A stretch of DNA of 64,000 nt, taken from Streptomyces sennicomposti (GTDB taxonomy: Bacteria; Actinomycetota; Actinomycetes; Streptomycetales; Streptomycetaceae). Under the pieces are notes generated by a model. It made no database searches, was not told the DNA's origin, and worked only from the letters and a program-made list of their open reading frames with translations. Position numbers and translations under genes: made by a program. Positions 42,624 to 51,089 of this stretch are shown in pieces. The stretch is from contig NZ_JAIOAB010000015.1 of assembly GCF_019890635.1 (NCBI RefSeq), forward strand, positions 60,331 through 124,330. The letters are read 5' to 3'. Every line of letters begins with the position of its first letter. Positions within the stretch are counted from its first letter, which is position 1.

Positions 42624-43027
42624 GCGGAGCAGTCCGCGCAGGTGCCGAAGATCTCCACCGTGTGGGCGACGTTCACGAAGCCGTGTTCCGCGGCGATCGC
42701 CTCCGCCCACTTCTCCACCGCCGGGCCCTCGACCTCCACGGCCTTGCCGCAGACGCGGCAGACGAGGTGGTGGTGGTGCTCGCCGGTGGAGCAGCGCCGG
42801 TAGACGGACTCGCCGTCGGAGGTGCGCAGCACGTCGACCTCGCCGGCGTCGGCGAGGGACTGGAGCGTGCGGTAGACCGTGGTCAGGCCCACCGAGTCGC
42901 CCTTGTGCTTGAGCATGTCGTGCAGCTCCTGAGCGCTGCGGAACTCGTCGACCTCGTCGAGGGCCGCGGCGACGGCGGCGCGCTGCCGGGTGGCGCGGCC
43001 CTTCACGGGCGGTCCTGCGGTGGTCAC
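42617..43027 (-). CDS. zur: zinc uptake regulator Zur (Fur family)
   Basis: 136 residues from a GTG with GAGGAGG upstream. A winged helix domain (GLTTVYRTLQSLADAGEVD) is followed by the dimer/metal domain with EHHHHLVCRVCGKAVE and the second cysteine pair CADC near the C-terminus. Adjacent znuB-znuC-znuA on the same strand and Zur-like boxes before znuA identify it as Zur and not Fur. It represses zinc import when zinc is sufficient. Confidence 0.93.
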   Translation of the reverse strand: MTTAGPPVKGRATRQRAAVAAALDEVDEFRSAQELHDMLKHKGDSVGLTTVYRTLQSLADAGEVDVLRTSDGESVYRRCSTGEHHHHLVCRVCGKAVEVEGPAVEKWAEAIAAEHGFVNVAHTVEIFGTCADCSAG

Positions 43028-43089
43028 CGGTTGCCTCCTCAATCCGCTGCGCCTGCCGGGGCCATTGTGCCAGCCCGGGCGGCGGGCGG

Positions 43090-43992
43090 TCAGACGCCGA
43101 CCCCGTCGGACGGCTCCCGGGTGGCCGGAATCGCACACTCCGCCGGGTCCCCGGCGGGCCGGGCGGCGGCCAGGGCCCGGGCGCGGCGGCGGGCGAGCGG
43201 GGTGGCCAGGGCGGTGAGGACGAGGAACGCGGCGATGGTCAGCAGCACGATCGTCGGGCCGGGCGGCACGTCCTGGTAGTAGGAGGTGACGGTGCCGCCG
43301 ACGGTCGAGCCGAGTCCGAGGGCGACGGCGATCGCGAAGGTGGCGGCGAAGGAGCGGGTGAGCTGCTGGGCGGCGGCCACGGGCACGACCATCAGCGCGG
43401 AGACCAGGATCAGGCCGACGACCCGCATCGCGACGGTGACGGTGACCGCGGCGGTGACGGCGACGAGCAGGTTCAGGGCGCGCACGGGCAGTCCCGTGAC
43501 CCGGGCGAACTCCTCGTCCTGGCTGACCGCGAACAGCTGGCGGCGCAGCCCGAGGGTGACCGCGACGACGAACGCGGCCAGCACGGAGATCGCCGTGACG
43601 TCCTCGGGGGCGACCGTGGACAGGGAGCCGAAGAGGTAAGAGCTGAGGTTGGCGTTGGAGCCGCCGGGCGCCAGGTTCACGAACATCACGCCGCCGGCCA
43701 TGCCGCCGTAGAAGAGCATGGCGAGGGCGATGTCGCCGCGGGTGCGGCCGTACCAGCGGATCAGTTCCATCAGGACCGCGCCGAGGGCGGAGACGGCGGT
43801 GGCCATCCACACCGGCGAGGTGTTCAGCAGGAAGCCGAGGCCGACGCCGGTCATGGCGACGTGGCCGATGCCGTCCCCCATCAGGGGCTGGCGGCGCTGG
43901 ACGAGGTAGATGCCGATGGCGGGGCCGGTGACGCCGACCAGGACGGCGGCGAGCAGCGCCCGCTGCATGAAGGCGTGGTCCAGGAGTTCCAT
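43090..43992 (-). CDS. znuB: zinc ABC transporter permease
   Basis: 300 residues, about eight membrane helices, ABC-3 family. MGDGIGHVAMTGVGLGFLL and RVVGLILVSALMVVPVAAAQ are the family landmarks. Its ATG overlaps the znuC stop by one base (TGATG). It moves zinc across the membrane with ZnuC and ZnuA. Confidence 0.93.
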   Translation of the reverse strand: MELLDHAFMQRALLAAVLVGVTGPAIGIYLVQRRQPLMGDGIGHVAMTGVGLGFLLNTSPVWMATAVSALGAVLMELIRWYGRTRGDIALAMLFYGGMAGGVMFVNLAPGGSNANLSSYLFGSLSTVAPEDVTAISVLAAFVVAVTLGLRRQLFAVSQDEEFARVTGLPVRALNLLVAVTAAVTVTVAMRVVGLILVSALMVVPVAAAQQLTRSFAATFAIAVALGLGSTVGGTVTSYYQDVPPGPTIVLLTIAAFLVLTALATPLARRRARALAAARPAGDPAECAIPATREPSDGVGV

Positions 43993-44792
43993 CAGCTCAG
44001 CAGTCCCGTGCGGATCGGATCGGCGGCGGCGTGGGGGTGTACATGGTCGTGGCCGGGCAGGGCATGCTGGCCGACGGCCTCGGGCGGGGGGCCGTCGTGG
44101 ACGACGCAGCCGTCGCGCAGGACGACCGCGCGGTCGATCAGCGGCTCCAGGGGTCCGAGTTCGTGCAGCACCAGCAGGACCGTCGTCCCGGCCGCGACCT
44201 GCTCGCGCAGGGTGCCGGCCAGCACCTCCTGGCTGGCCAGGTCCACGCCGGCCATCGGCTCGTCCATGATCAGCAGCTCGGGTTCGCAGGCCAGGGCGCG
44301 GGCGATGAGGACGCGCTGCTGCTGGCCGCCGGAGAGGGCGAAGGCGGAGTCCGAGGCGCGGTCGGCCATGCCGACCTCCTCCAGGGCCCGTCGTACGGCC
44401 TCCCGGTCGGCCTTGCGGAACAGGCCGAAGCGGGTGCGGGCGAGGCGGCCGGCGGAGACGATCTCGGTGACCGTGGCCGGGACGCCGGAGGCGGCGGTGG
44501 TGCGCTGGGGGACGTAGCCCACCCGCGCCCACTCGCGGAAACGGTGGCGCGGGGTGCCGAACAGTTCGATCTCGCCGGCGGCGAGCGGCACCTGGCCGAT
44601 CAGGCTGCGTACGGCGGTCGACTTGCCGGAGCCGTTGGCGCCGAGCAGCGCGACCACCTCGCCGCGGCGGACGGTGAGGTCGATGCCGCGCAGCACCGGA
44701 CGGCCGCCGAGGTCGGCGCGCACCCCGCGCAGGGATATGACGGGCTCGCCCATGGCGCCCACGTCTCCTTCCGTGCCCGCCGTGGCGCTCAT
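43992..44792 (-). CDS. znuC: zinc ABC transporter ATP-binding protein
   Basis: 266 residues. Walker A is LLGANGSGKST, signature LSGGQQQRVLIARAL, Walker B LLIMDEP and H-loop LLVLHELG. The C-terminal tail is His-rich (HALPGHDHVHPHAA), probably zinc-binding. The start ATG at 44792 overlaps the znuA stop by four bases; an in-frame ATG lies at residue 15. Confidence 0.93.
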   Translation of the reverse strand: MSATAGTEGDVGAMGEPVISLRGVRADLGGRPVLRGIDLTVRRGEVVALLGANGSGKSTAVRSLIGQVPLAAGEIELFGTPRHRFREWARVGYVPQRTTAASGVPATVTEIVSAGRLARTRFGLFRKADREAVRRALEEVGMADRASDSAFALSGGQQQRVLIARALACEPELLIMDEPMAGVDLASQEVLAGTLREQVAAGTTVLLVLHELGPLEPLIDRAVVLRDGCVVHDGPPPEAVGQHALPGHDHVHPHAAADPIRTGLLS

Positions 44793-45748
44793 CGGGCGCC
44801 CAGGGCCTGGCGCAGGGCCTTGAGGTTGGCCTGCTGGACGGCGAGGTAGTCGGCGCCGCGGGACTTCTTCGTGATGCCCTCGATCGGGTCGAGGACGTCG
44901 GTGCGCAGGCCCGCGTCGCCGGCGACCGTCTTGGCGGTCTTGTCGCTGACGAGGGTCTCGTAGAAGACGGTGGTGACGCCGTCGGCCTTGGCCATCCGCT
45001 CCAGGTCCCTGATCCGGGCGATGCTCGGCTCGGACTCGGGGTCCAGGCCGTTGATGGCCTCCTCGGTCAGGCCGTAGCGCTCGGCGAGGTAGCCGAAGGC
45101 GGCGTGCGTGGTGATGAAGACCTTGCTCTTGGTGTGCGCGAGGCCGTCCCGGAACTGCTTGTCCAGGTCGTTCAGCTGCGCGACCAGGGCGGCGGTGTTC
45201 TTGCGGTAGTCGGCCGCGTGCCGGGGGTCGCCCTTCTCGAAGGCCTTGCCGACGCCTTCGGCGATCTGCGCGTAGCGCACCGGGTCGAGCCAGACGTGCG
45301 GGTCCTTGCCGCCGCTCTCCTCGCCCTCGTGGTCGTCGTGGGCGGTGGCGTGGCCGCCGACCTCGTTGCCGTGCTCCTCCAGCGTGGTGAGGGCGGCGGC
45401 GTCGATCCGCGTCTTCGGGCCCGACTGGTCGACGGCCTTGTCGACGGCGGGCTGGAGGCCCTTGAGGTAGAGGACGGCGTCGGAGTCCTCCAGCTGCCCG
45501 GTCTGGCGGGCGCTGATCTCCAGGTCGTGGGGTTCCTGGCCGGGCTCGGTGAGGCTGGTGACGTGGACGTGGTCGCCGCCGATGCGCTCGGCGAGGAAGG
45601 CCATCGGATAGAACGACGCGACGACGTCGTACTTGTCCGTGTTGCCCGCCGCGGCGTCGGCGGAGGAACAGGCGGTCAGGCCACCGAGGCCGAGGGCGGT
45701 GGCCGCCGCGACCGCGGTCCCGGATATGAGGCGTCGTCGTACGTTCAT
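44789..45748 (-). CDS. znuA: zinc-binding lipoprotein of the ABC transporter
   Basis: 319 residues. Lipobox LTAC puts the lipidated residue at Cys27. Cluster A-I metal-binding domain with SFYPMAFLAERIGGDHVHVTSL, a His/Asp/Glu loop (HATAHDDHEGEESGGKDPHVWLDP) and FITTHAAFGYLAERYGL. It captures zinc outside the membrane. ATG 45748 was chosen; ATG 45757 is an alternative. A Zur-like box overlaps the start. Confidence 0.92.
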   Translation of the reverse strand: MNVRRRLISGTAVAAATALGLGGLTACSSADAAAGNTDKYDVVASFYPMAFLAERIGGDHVHVTSLTEPGQEPHDLEISARQTGQLEDSDAVLYLKGLQPAVDKAVDQSGPKTRIDAAALTTLEEHGNEVGGHATAHDDHEGEESGGKDPHVWLDPVRYAQIAEGVGKAFEKGDPRHAADYRKNTAALVAQLNDLDKQFRDGLAHTKSKVFITTHAAFGYLAERYGLTEEAINGLDPESEPSIARIRDLERMAKADGVTTVFYETLVSDKTAKTVAGDAGLRTDVLDPIEGITKKSRGADYLAVQQANLKALRQALGAR

Positions 45749-45784
45749 GACACTCATTTTCAACAAAAATGGAAACCGTTGTCA
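45748..45784. promoter_or_regulatory. two Zur-like boxes upstream of znuA
   Basis: Minus strand 45762-45748 reads TGAAAATGAGTGTCA, differing at three positions from the streptomycete Zur consensus TGAAAATGATTTTCA. Plus strand 45770-45784 reads TGGAAACCGTTGTCA, a second near-palindrome of the same pattern. Centres are 22 bp apart. Confidence 0.7.
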
Positions 45785-45841
45785 ACAATCCCGGTGAGAG
45801 GTCCCGGAACGGCCCCGGAAGGCCCCGTAACCGGCACCGAT

Positions 45842-45872
45842 TTGATTGAGGGGCGACCTGCGCCGGTACTCT
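45842..45872 (+). promoter_or_regulatory. candidate glyS promoter
   Basis: TTGATT (45842-45847) and TACTCT (45867-45872) with a 19-base spacer. No T-box features (specifier loop, T-box sequence) were found in the 115-base leader. Confidence 0.4.
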
Positions 45873-45987
45873 GAAGCATTCGCTCTGAAGCGTCTCGCTT
45901 CGCCCGCCCGTCTCCCGACCACCACCCCCCATCGAGGCGCTTCGCGCCGCACCAGTCAGTCAACGTCGTCGTAATGAAGAGAGCACC

Positions 45988-47370
45988 GTGGCCGCCGACA
46001 AGATCGACACCATCGTCAGCCTGAGCAAGCGCCGTGGCTTCGTATTCCCCTGCAGTGAGATCTACGGCGGTCAGCGCGCCGCCTGGGACTACGGGCCGCT
46101 GGGTGTCGAGCTCAAGGAGAACCTCAAGCGCCAGTGGTGGCGCTACATGGTGACGTCCCGCGAGGACGTGGTCGGCATCGACTCGTCCGTGATCCTGGCC
46201 CCCGAGGTCTGGGTGGCCTCCGGTCACGTCGCCACCTTCACGGACCCGCTGACCGAGTGCACCGCCTGTCACAAGCGGTTCCGCGCGGACCACCTGGAAG
46301 AGGCGTACGAGGAGAAGAAGGGGCACGCCCCGGAGAACGGCCTCGCCGACCTCAACTGCCCCAACTGCGGCAACAAGGGCCAGTTCACCGAGCCCAAGCA
46401 GTTCTCCGGTCTGCTCTCCACCCACCTCGGCCCCACCCAGGACTCCGGCTCCGTCGCCTACCTGCGCCCGGAGACCGCCCAGGGCATCTTCACCAACTTC
46501 GCCCAGGTGCAGACCACTTCGCGCCGCAAGCCGCCGTTCGGCATCGCCCAGATGGGCAAGTCCTTCCGCAACGAGATCACGCCGGGCAACTTCATCTTCC
46601 GCACCCGCGAGTTCGAGCAGATGGAGATGGAGTTCTTCGTCAAGCCGGGCGAGGACGAGCAGTGGCAGGAATACTGGATGGAGCAGCGCTGGAACTGGTA
46701 CACCGGTCTCGGCCTGCGTGAAGAGAACATGCGCTGGTACGAGCACCCCAAGGAGAAGCTCTCCCACTACTCCAAGCGCACCGCCGACATCGAGTACCGC
46801 TTCCAGTTCGGCGGCAGCGAGTGGGGCGAGCTCGAGGGTGTCGCCAACCGCACCGACTACGACCTCGGCGCCCACGCCAAGGCCTCCGGCCAGGACCTCT
46901 CCTACTTCGACCAGGAGGCCGGCGAGCGCTGGACGCCGTACGTCATCGAGCCCGCGGCCGGTGTCGGCCGGGCGATGCTCGCCTTCCTGCTCGACGCCTA
47001 CGTCGAGGACGAGGCGCCCAACGCCAAGGGCAAGATGGAGAAGCGCACGGTGCTGCGCCTCGACCACCGCCTGGCCCCGGTGAAGGTCGCGGTGCTGCCG
47101 CTGTCCCGCAACCCGGAGCTGTCCCCGAAGGCCAAGGGCCTGGCCCAGGCGCTGCGGCAGAACTGGAACATCGAGTTCGACGACGCCGGCGCCATCGGCC
47201 GCCGCTACCGCCGCCAGGACGAGATCGGCACGCCGTTCTGCGTGACGGTCGACTTCGACACCCTCGAGGACAACGCGGTCACCGTCCGCGAGCGCGACTC
47301 GATGAAGCAGGAGCGGGTGTCCCTCGACCAGATCGAGGGCTACCTGGCGCAGCGTCTGGTGGGCTGCTGA
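45988..47370 (+). CDS. glyS: glycyl-tRNA synthetase (class II, dimeric type)
   Basis: 460 residues. Class II motifs: [28 protein letters not shown], motif 2 [25 protein letters not shown], motif 3 [16 protein letters not shown], and a C-terminal anticodon-binding domain with [13 protein letters not shown] zinc-type insertion CTACHKRF...CPNCGNKG lies at about residues 90-130. It is the alpha2 form with no separate beta subunit. The GTG lies after AAGAGAG. Confidence 0.96.
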   Translation: MAADKIDTIVSLSKRRGFVFPCSEIYGGQRAAWDYGPLGVELKENLKRQWWRYMVTSREDVVGIDSSVILAPEVWVASGHVATFTDPLTECTACHKRFRADHLEEAYEEKKGHAPENGLADLNCPNCGNKGQFTEPKQFSGLLSTHLGPTQDSGSVAYLRPETAQGIFTNFAQVQTTSRRKPPFGIAQMGKSFRNEITPGNFIFRTREFEQMEMEFFVKPGEDEQWQEYWMEQRWNWYTGLGLREENMRWYEHPKEKLSHYSKRTADIEYRFQFGGSEWGELEGVANRTDYDLGAHAKASGQDLSYFDQEAGERWTPYVIEPAAGVGRAMLAFLLDAYVEDEAPNAKGKMEKRTVLRLDHRLAPVKVAVLPLSRNPELSPKAKGLAQALRQNWNIEFDDAGAIGRRYRRQDEIGTPFCVTVDFDTLEDNAVTVRERDSMKQERVSLDQIEGYLAQRLVGC

Positions 47371-47427
47371 CCCACGGCTGTTCAGCGGGTCCGGGGCGCG
47401 TCCCGGACCCGCCGGCCCGGTGCCTGT

Positions 47428-47466
47428 GCCCGCGCCCCGTACGACTCGGTCGTACGGGGCGCGGGC
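47428..47466. terminator. strong terminator after glyS
   Basis: An 18-bp perfect stem (47428-47445 with 47449-47466; core CGCCCCGTACGAC) closed by a three-base TCG loop, followed by GTTTC. The longest perfect hairpin I found in the window; it lies between convergent genes. Confidence 0.9.
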
Positions 47467-47547
47467 GTTTCGCTGCCGGGGATCGGGCCGGCCCGGCCCG
47501 GTGGCGCGGCGCGGCCCGGAGGGCGGGCGGCTGTCGGCCGGTGGCGG

Positions 47548-48639
47548 TCAGCGGCCCTGGAGGGACCTCACGTTGTCGCCGAAGGTCCAGTTCTTCGAGC
47601 CGTCCCAGTTCACCGACCAGGTCATCAGGCCCTTGAGGGAGCCGCCGAAGTGGCTCCAGGCCTGGGAGACCAGCGAGGGCGACATGTAGCCGCCGCCCGC
47701 GCCGGACTGGGCCGGCAGGCCCGGGACCTGCTTGTCGTAGGGCACCTTGATCGTGGTGCCCTGGATCACCAGGCCCTTGTTCAGGCACTCCGTCTGGGCG
47801 GTGAAGCCCTGCACGGTGCCCGCGGAGTACGAGTCGCCGGAGCAGCCGTACATGCTGCCGTTGTAGTACTGCATGTTGAGCCACCACAGGCGGCCGTTGT
47901 CGGCGTACTTCTTGATGATCGGCAGGTAGGCGCCCCAGATCGAGCCGTAGACGATGCTGCCGCCGGTCACGTAGGCGGTCTCCGGTGCCATCGTCAGGCC
48001 GAAGTTGGACGGCATCTGGGCGAGGACGCCGTCGATGATGCGGATCAGGTTGGCCTGGGACGTGGACAGTTGGCCGATGCTGCCGCTGCCGGTCAGACCG
48101 GTCTCGATGTCGATGTCGATGCCGTCGAAGTTGTACTTCTTCAGGATCGGCACGATCGTCGCGACGAACCGGTCCGCCACCGTCTGCGAACTCAGGTCGA
48201 TGCCGGCCGTCGCGCCGCCGATGGAGAGCAGGATCGTCTGCCCGGCCGCCTTGGCCGCGCACATCTCGGCGGGCGTGGGCACCTTCACCCCGCTGTCCAT
48301 GCCGTCCTCCCACAGGGCCGTCCCGTCGGAGCGGATGACGGGGAAGGCCGCGTTGAGCACGTTGTAACCGTGCGCGGCGATACGGGAGTCGGTGATCGGG
48401 GTCCAGCCGAACGGCGGGTGGACGCCGTTGGCGGCGCCGTCCCAGTTCTCCCAGTAGCCCTGGAGGACCTTGCCGGCGGGCCGGGACTTCACGGCGCAGG
48501 TGTCGGCGGCGGGGGAAGCGGCGGGGGCGGGGGAGTGCGCGGGGGCGGCCGAGGCGGCGGGTGCGAGGGAGAGGGCGAGCGGGGCGAGACACGCGCTCGC
48601 CAGGGCGGCGGCGAGCAGACGGAGTCTGCGGCGGATCAT
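47548..48639 (-). CDS. secreted chitinase, GH18
   Basis: 363 residues. A signal peptide (MIRRRLRLLAAALASACLAP ... ASAA) leads into one GH18 barrel. LLSIGGATAG is the SxGG strand; FDGIDIDIE at 171-179 is DxxDxDxE with acid Glu179; LTMAPETAYV and LMTWSVNWD complete the site. No carbohydrate-binding or FnIII module, so it acts alone on soluble or amorphous chitin. Expression should respond to N-acetylglucosamine through the dre-like operators upstream. The ATG follows GGGAGG. Confidence 0.94.
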   Translation of the reverse strand: MIRRRLRLLAAALASACLAPLALSLAPAASAAPAHSPAPAASPAADTCAVKSRPAGKVLQGYWENWDGAANGVHPPFGWTPITDSRIAAHGYNVLNAAFPVIRSDGTALWEDGMDSGVKVPTPAEMCAAKAAGQTILLSIGGATAGIDLSSQTVADRFVATIVPILKKYNFDGIDIDIETGLTGSGSIGQLSTSQANLIRIIDGVLAQMPSNFGLTMAPETAYVTGGSIVYGSIWGAYLPIIKKYADNGRLWWLNMQYYNGSMYGCSGDSYSAGTVQGFTAQTECLNKGLVIQGTTIKVPYDKQVPGLPAQSGAGGGYMSPSLVSQAWSHFGGSLKGLMTWSVNWDGSKNWTFGDNVRSLQGR

Positions 48640-48674
48640 GCGGGGCCTCCCGGTGGGGTGCGGTGAGGGGCAAG

Positions 48675-48732
48675 TCATGTCGCAGACATGACAGTGCTCT
48701 GGTCCAGACCTTTCGTCAAGAGGTCTGGACCA
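48675..48732. promoter_or_regulatory. chitinase promoter with dre-like operator pair and extra palindrome
   Basis: TGGTCCAGACCT at 48700-48711 is repeated inverted as AGGTCTGGACCA at 48721-48732. On the minus strand TTGACG (48719-48714), 17 bases, CACTGT (48696-48691) form a promoter between and next to the copies. The 12-mer is the repeat known from streptomycete chitinase promoters and resembles DasR sites. A further perfect palindrome TCATGTC-GCA-GACATGA covers 48675-48691. Confidence 0.82.
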
Positions 48733-48763
48733 AAGTGCCCGGCGCGCCCTGACGGGCGTCGAA

Positions 48764-48806
48764 TGACAAGTATCGAATGACAGATATTGAAATTTGTCAG
48801 CTGTCA
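48764..48806. promoter_or_regulatory. TGACA/TGTCA half-site cluster upstream of the aldo-keto reductase
   Basis: GAATGACA occurs at 48761-48768 and 48775-48782, and TGTCA at 48795-48799 and 48802-48806, giving an inverted arrangement in an unusually AT-rich stretch. The same half-sites form TGACATGTCA at the start of the neighbouring TetR gene. Confidence 0.5.
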
Positions 48807-48821
48807 TGCCAGGCTGGACGC

Positions 48822-49832
48822 ATGACGATGAACACCCGCACCCTCGGAACCACCGGCCCCCAGGTCTCCGCCCTCGGCCTCGGCTGCATGGGCATGTCCG
48901 GGATGTACGGCGACGCCGACCGCGCCGAGTCGATCGCCACCGTTCACGCCGCCCTGGACGCCGGCGTGACCCTCCTGGACACCGGCGACTTCTACGGCAT
49001 GGGCCACAACGAACTGCTCATCGGCGAGGCGCTGCGCTCCGCCCCCGCCGCGCACCGCGACAACGCGCTGCTCAGCGTGAAGTTCGGCGCGCTGCGCGAC
49101 CCCGACGGCGGCTGGGGCGGCTTCGACGGCCGGCCCGCCGCCGTGAAGAACTTCGCCGCCTACTCCCTCCAGCGCCTGGGCGTCGACCACCTCGACGTCT
49201 ACCGCCTGGCCCGGCTCGACCCGGACGTGCCGATCGAGGAGACCGTCGGCGCCGTCGCCGAACTGGTCGAGAAGGGCTGGGTCCGGCACATCGGACTGAG
49301 CGAGGTCGGCGCCGAGACCATCCGCCGGGCCGCCGCCACCGCCCCGATCGCCGACCTCCAGATCGAGTACGCGCTGATCTCGCGCGGCCCCGAGAAGGAG
49401 ATCCTGCCGACCCTGCGCGAACTGGGCATCGCCGTCACGGCGTACGGCGTGCTCTCGCGCGGTCTGCTGTCCGGCAGCGTCAGCGCCGACCAGCGGTTCG
49501 CCGCGACCGACTTCCGCGCCCACTCGCCCCGCTTCCAGGGCGACAACCTGCGGCACAACCTCGGCCTGGTCGACTCGCTGCGGCGGATCGCCGAGGAGAA
49601 GGGCGCCACCGTCGCGCAGATCGCCATCGCCTGGGTGCTCTCCCGCGGCGAGGACATCGTCCCGCTCGTCGGCGCGCGCACCCGCGAGCGGCTGAACGAG
49701 GCGCTGGGCGCCCTGGACGTGACCCTCACCGAGGCCGACCTCACCGCGATCGAGGCCGCCGTCCCCGCCGACGCGGTCGCGGGCGAGCGGTACGCGCCCG
49801 CGCAGATGGCGATGCTCGACAGCGAGCGCTGA
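48822..49832 (+). CDS. aldo-keto reductase
   Basis: 336 residues, (beta/alpha)8 AKR fold. TLGTTGPQVSALGLGCMGMS is the opening; LLDTGDFYGMGHNE holds the catalytic Asp and Tyr and LSVKFGA the Lys. The usual catalytic His position reads RLARLDP, so His is replaced, as I recall in several bacterial AKR subgroups. IGLSEV and GIAVTAYGVLSRGLL line the NADPH site. ATG 48822 or 48828 starts the protein. Probably controlled by the TetR regulator 595 bases downstream. Confidence 0.88.
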   Translation: MTMNTRTLGTTGPQVSALGLGCMGMSGMYGDADRAESIATVHAALDAGVTLLDTGDFYGMGHNELLIGEALRSAPAAHRDNALLSVKFGALRDPDGGWGGFDGRPAAVKNFAAYSLQRLGVDHLDVYRLARLDPDVPIEETVGAVAELVEKGWVRHIGLSEVGAETIRRAAATAPIADLQIEYALISRGPEKEILPTLRELGIAVTAYGVLSRGLLSGSVSADQRFAATDFRAHSPRFQGDNLRHNLGLVDSLRRIAEEKGATVAQIAIAWVLSRGEDIVPLVGARTRERLNEALGALDVTLTEADLTAIEAAVPADAVAGERYAPAQMAMLDSER

Positions 49833-49843
49833 GCACCGTGCCC

Positions 49844-50425
49844 GGGCCACGCCTGGCTCGGGCGGCCACGACCACCGCGCAGTGCCGTGGCGTCCGCCTG
49901 GCTCGGGTGGCGACGGGCACCGTGCAGTGCCGTGGCGTCCGCCCGGCTCGGGTGGCGACGGGCGCTGTGCCGGGCTGCGGCGGTCACGGCTCCGGTCCGC
50001 ACCGGTCCCGGCTCCAGCGGTACGGGCGCGCCTTCCGGCGGCGGCACCGGGCACGGCTCTGGCGGTACGGGTCACTGCTCCGGTCCGCACCGGACCCGGC
50101 CCACGAGGGGCCGGACCCGGACTCCGCCGCCACCGGACTGGCCCCCGCCAGCACCGGGCACGGCTCTGGCGGTACGGGTCATTGCTCCGGTCCGTACCGG
50201 ACCCGGCCCCCGGCGGACCGGCCCCGGACTCCGCCGCCACCGGACCCGGACTCCGCCGCCACCGGACCCGGCCCCCGCCAGCACCGGGCACGGACCCTCA
50301 CGGCACCGGGCGCGGACCCCCACGGCGCCGGACGCGGCTTCCGCCGTCACCGGTCACCGCTCCGGCGCCGCCGTCACCGGTCACCGCTCCGGCGCCGCCG
50401 GACATCCCTCCAGGTACGGTCTATG
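49844..50425. repeat. intergenic block of 45-bp and 107-bp-spaced direct repeats
   Basis: A 595-base gap without a credible gene. In 49882-49971 a unit beginning GTGCCGTGGCGTCCGCC recurs with a 45-bp period. A 59-bp segment at 50044-50102 is repeated at 50151-50209 with two C-to-T differences. GGACTCCGCCGCCACCGGAC-type short units continue to about 50290. Frames crossing it have shifted, low-complexity content. Confidence 0.75.
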
Positions 50426-50433
50426 ACATGTCA
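50415..50433 (+). promoter_or_regulatory. TetR-gene -10 element and overlapping palindrome
   Basis: TACGGT (50415-50420) lies seven bases before ATG 50428, suggesting a leaderless mRNA. TGACATGTCA (50424-50433), a perfect palindrome, covers the start codon, ideal for autorepression. Confidence 0.55.
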
Positions 50434-51015
50434 CCCACCACCGAGACCCTGACCGCCGAGCGCATCCTCGCGGCGACCGAGGAGGTGCTGCGCCGCCACG
50501 GCCCGGCCAAGGCCACCGTGGTGGACGTGGCCCGCGCGCTCGGCGTCAGCCACGGCAGCGTCTACCGCCACTTCCGCACCAAGGCGGCGCTGCGCGAGGC
50601 GGTGACCAAGCGGTGGCTGGACCGCACCTCGGACGCCCTGGCCGGTGTCGCCGCCGCCGACCGGGCCCCCGAGGAGCGGCTGCGGGACTGGTTCCAGACC
50701 CTGTTCGCCGCCAAGCGGCACAAGGCGGGCGACGACCCGGAGCTGTTCGCCACGTACTCGGTCCTCGCCGAGGAGAACGGCGAGGCGGTGAGCGCGCACG
50801 TCGACGAGCTGACCGGCCAGCTGACCGGGATCGTCGAGGCGGGCGTCGCCACGGGCGCGTTCACGACGGGCGATCCGGCCGCCACGGCCCGGGCCCTCTT
50901 CCACGCCACCGGCCGCTTCCACGACCCCTGTTACGCACGGGAGTGGACGCGGCCGGGAGTGGAGGACGAGTTCGACGCGGTCCTGGACCTGCTGCTGCGG
51001 GGACTGCGGGCGTAG
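50428..51015 (+). CDS. TetR-family transcriptional regulator
   Basis: 195 residues. The N-terminal helix-turn-helix (about 10-60) reads ERILAATEEVLRRHG and VVDVARALGVSHGSVYRHFRTKAALREAV, the TetR signature; the rest is a helical ligand domain with FHATGRFHDPCYAREW. It probably controls itself and the aldo-keto reductase through TGACA/TGTCA sites. Effector unknown. Confidence 0.9.
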   Translation: MSPTTETLTAERILAATEEVLRRHGPAKATVVDVARALGVSHGSVYRHFRTKAALREAVTKRWLDRTSDALAGVAAADRAPEERLRDWFQTLFAAKRHKAGDDPELFATYSVLAEENGEAVSAHVDELTGQLTGIVEAGVATGAFTTGDPAATARALFHATGRFHDPCYAREWTRPGVEDEFDAVLDLLLRGLRA

Positions 51016-51089
51016 CCGGCCCCGCCCCCCGCCTCCATACGTCCCCCGCCTCCCTACGCCCCCGCGCCCCCCTACGCCCCCGCGCTTCC

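Noticed and set aside
45773..45987. T-box riboswitch before glyS
   Set aside because: No T-box core sequence, specifier loop or terminator/antiterminator pair could be found in the leader.
49833..50427. A coding region in the repeat block
   Set aside because: Frames through it are Arg/Pro/Thr low-complexity and change with each repeat; no ribosome site or domain.
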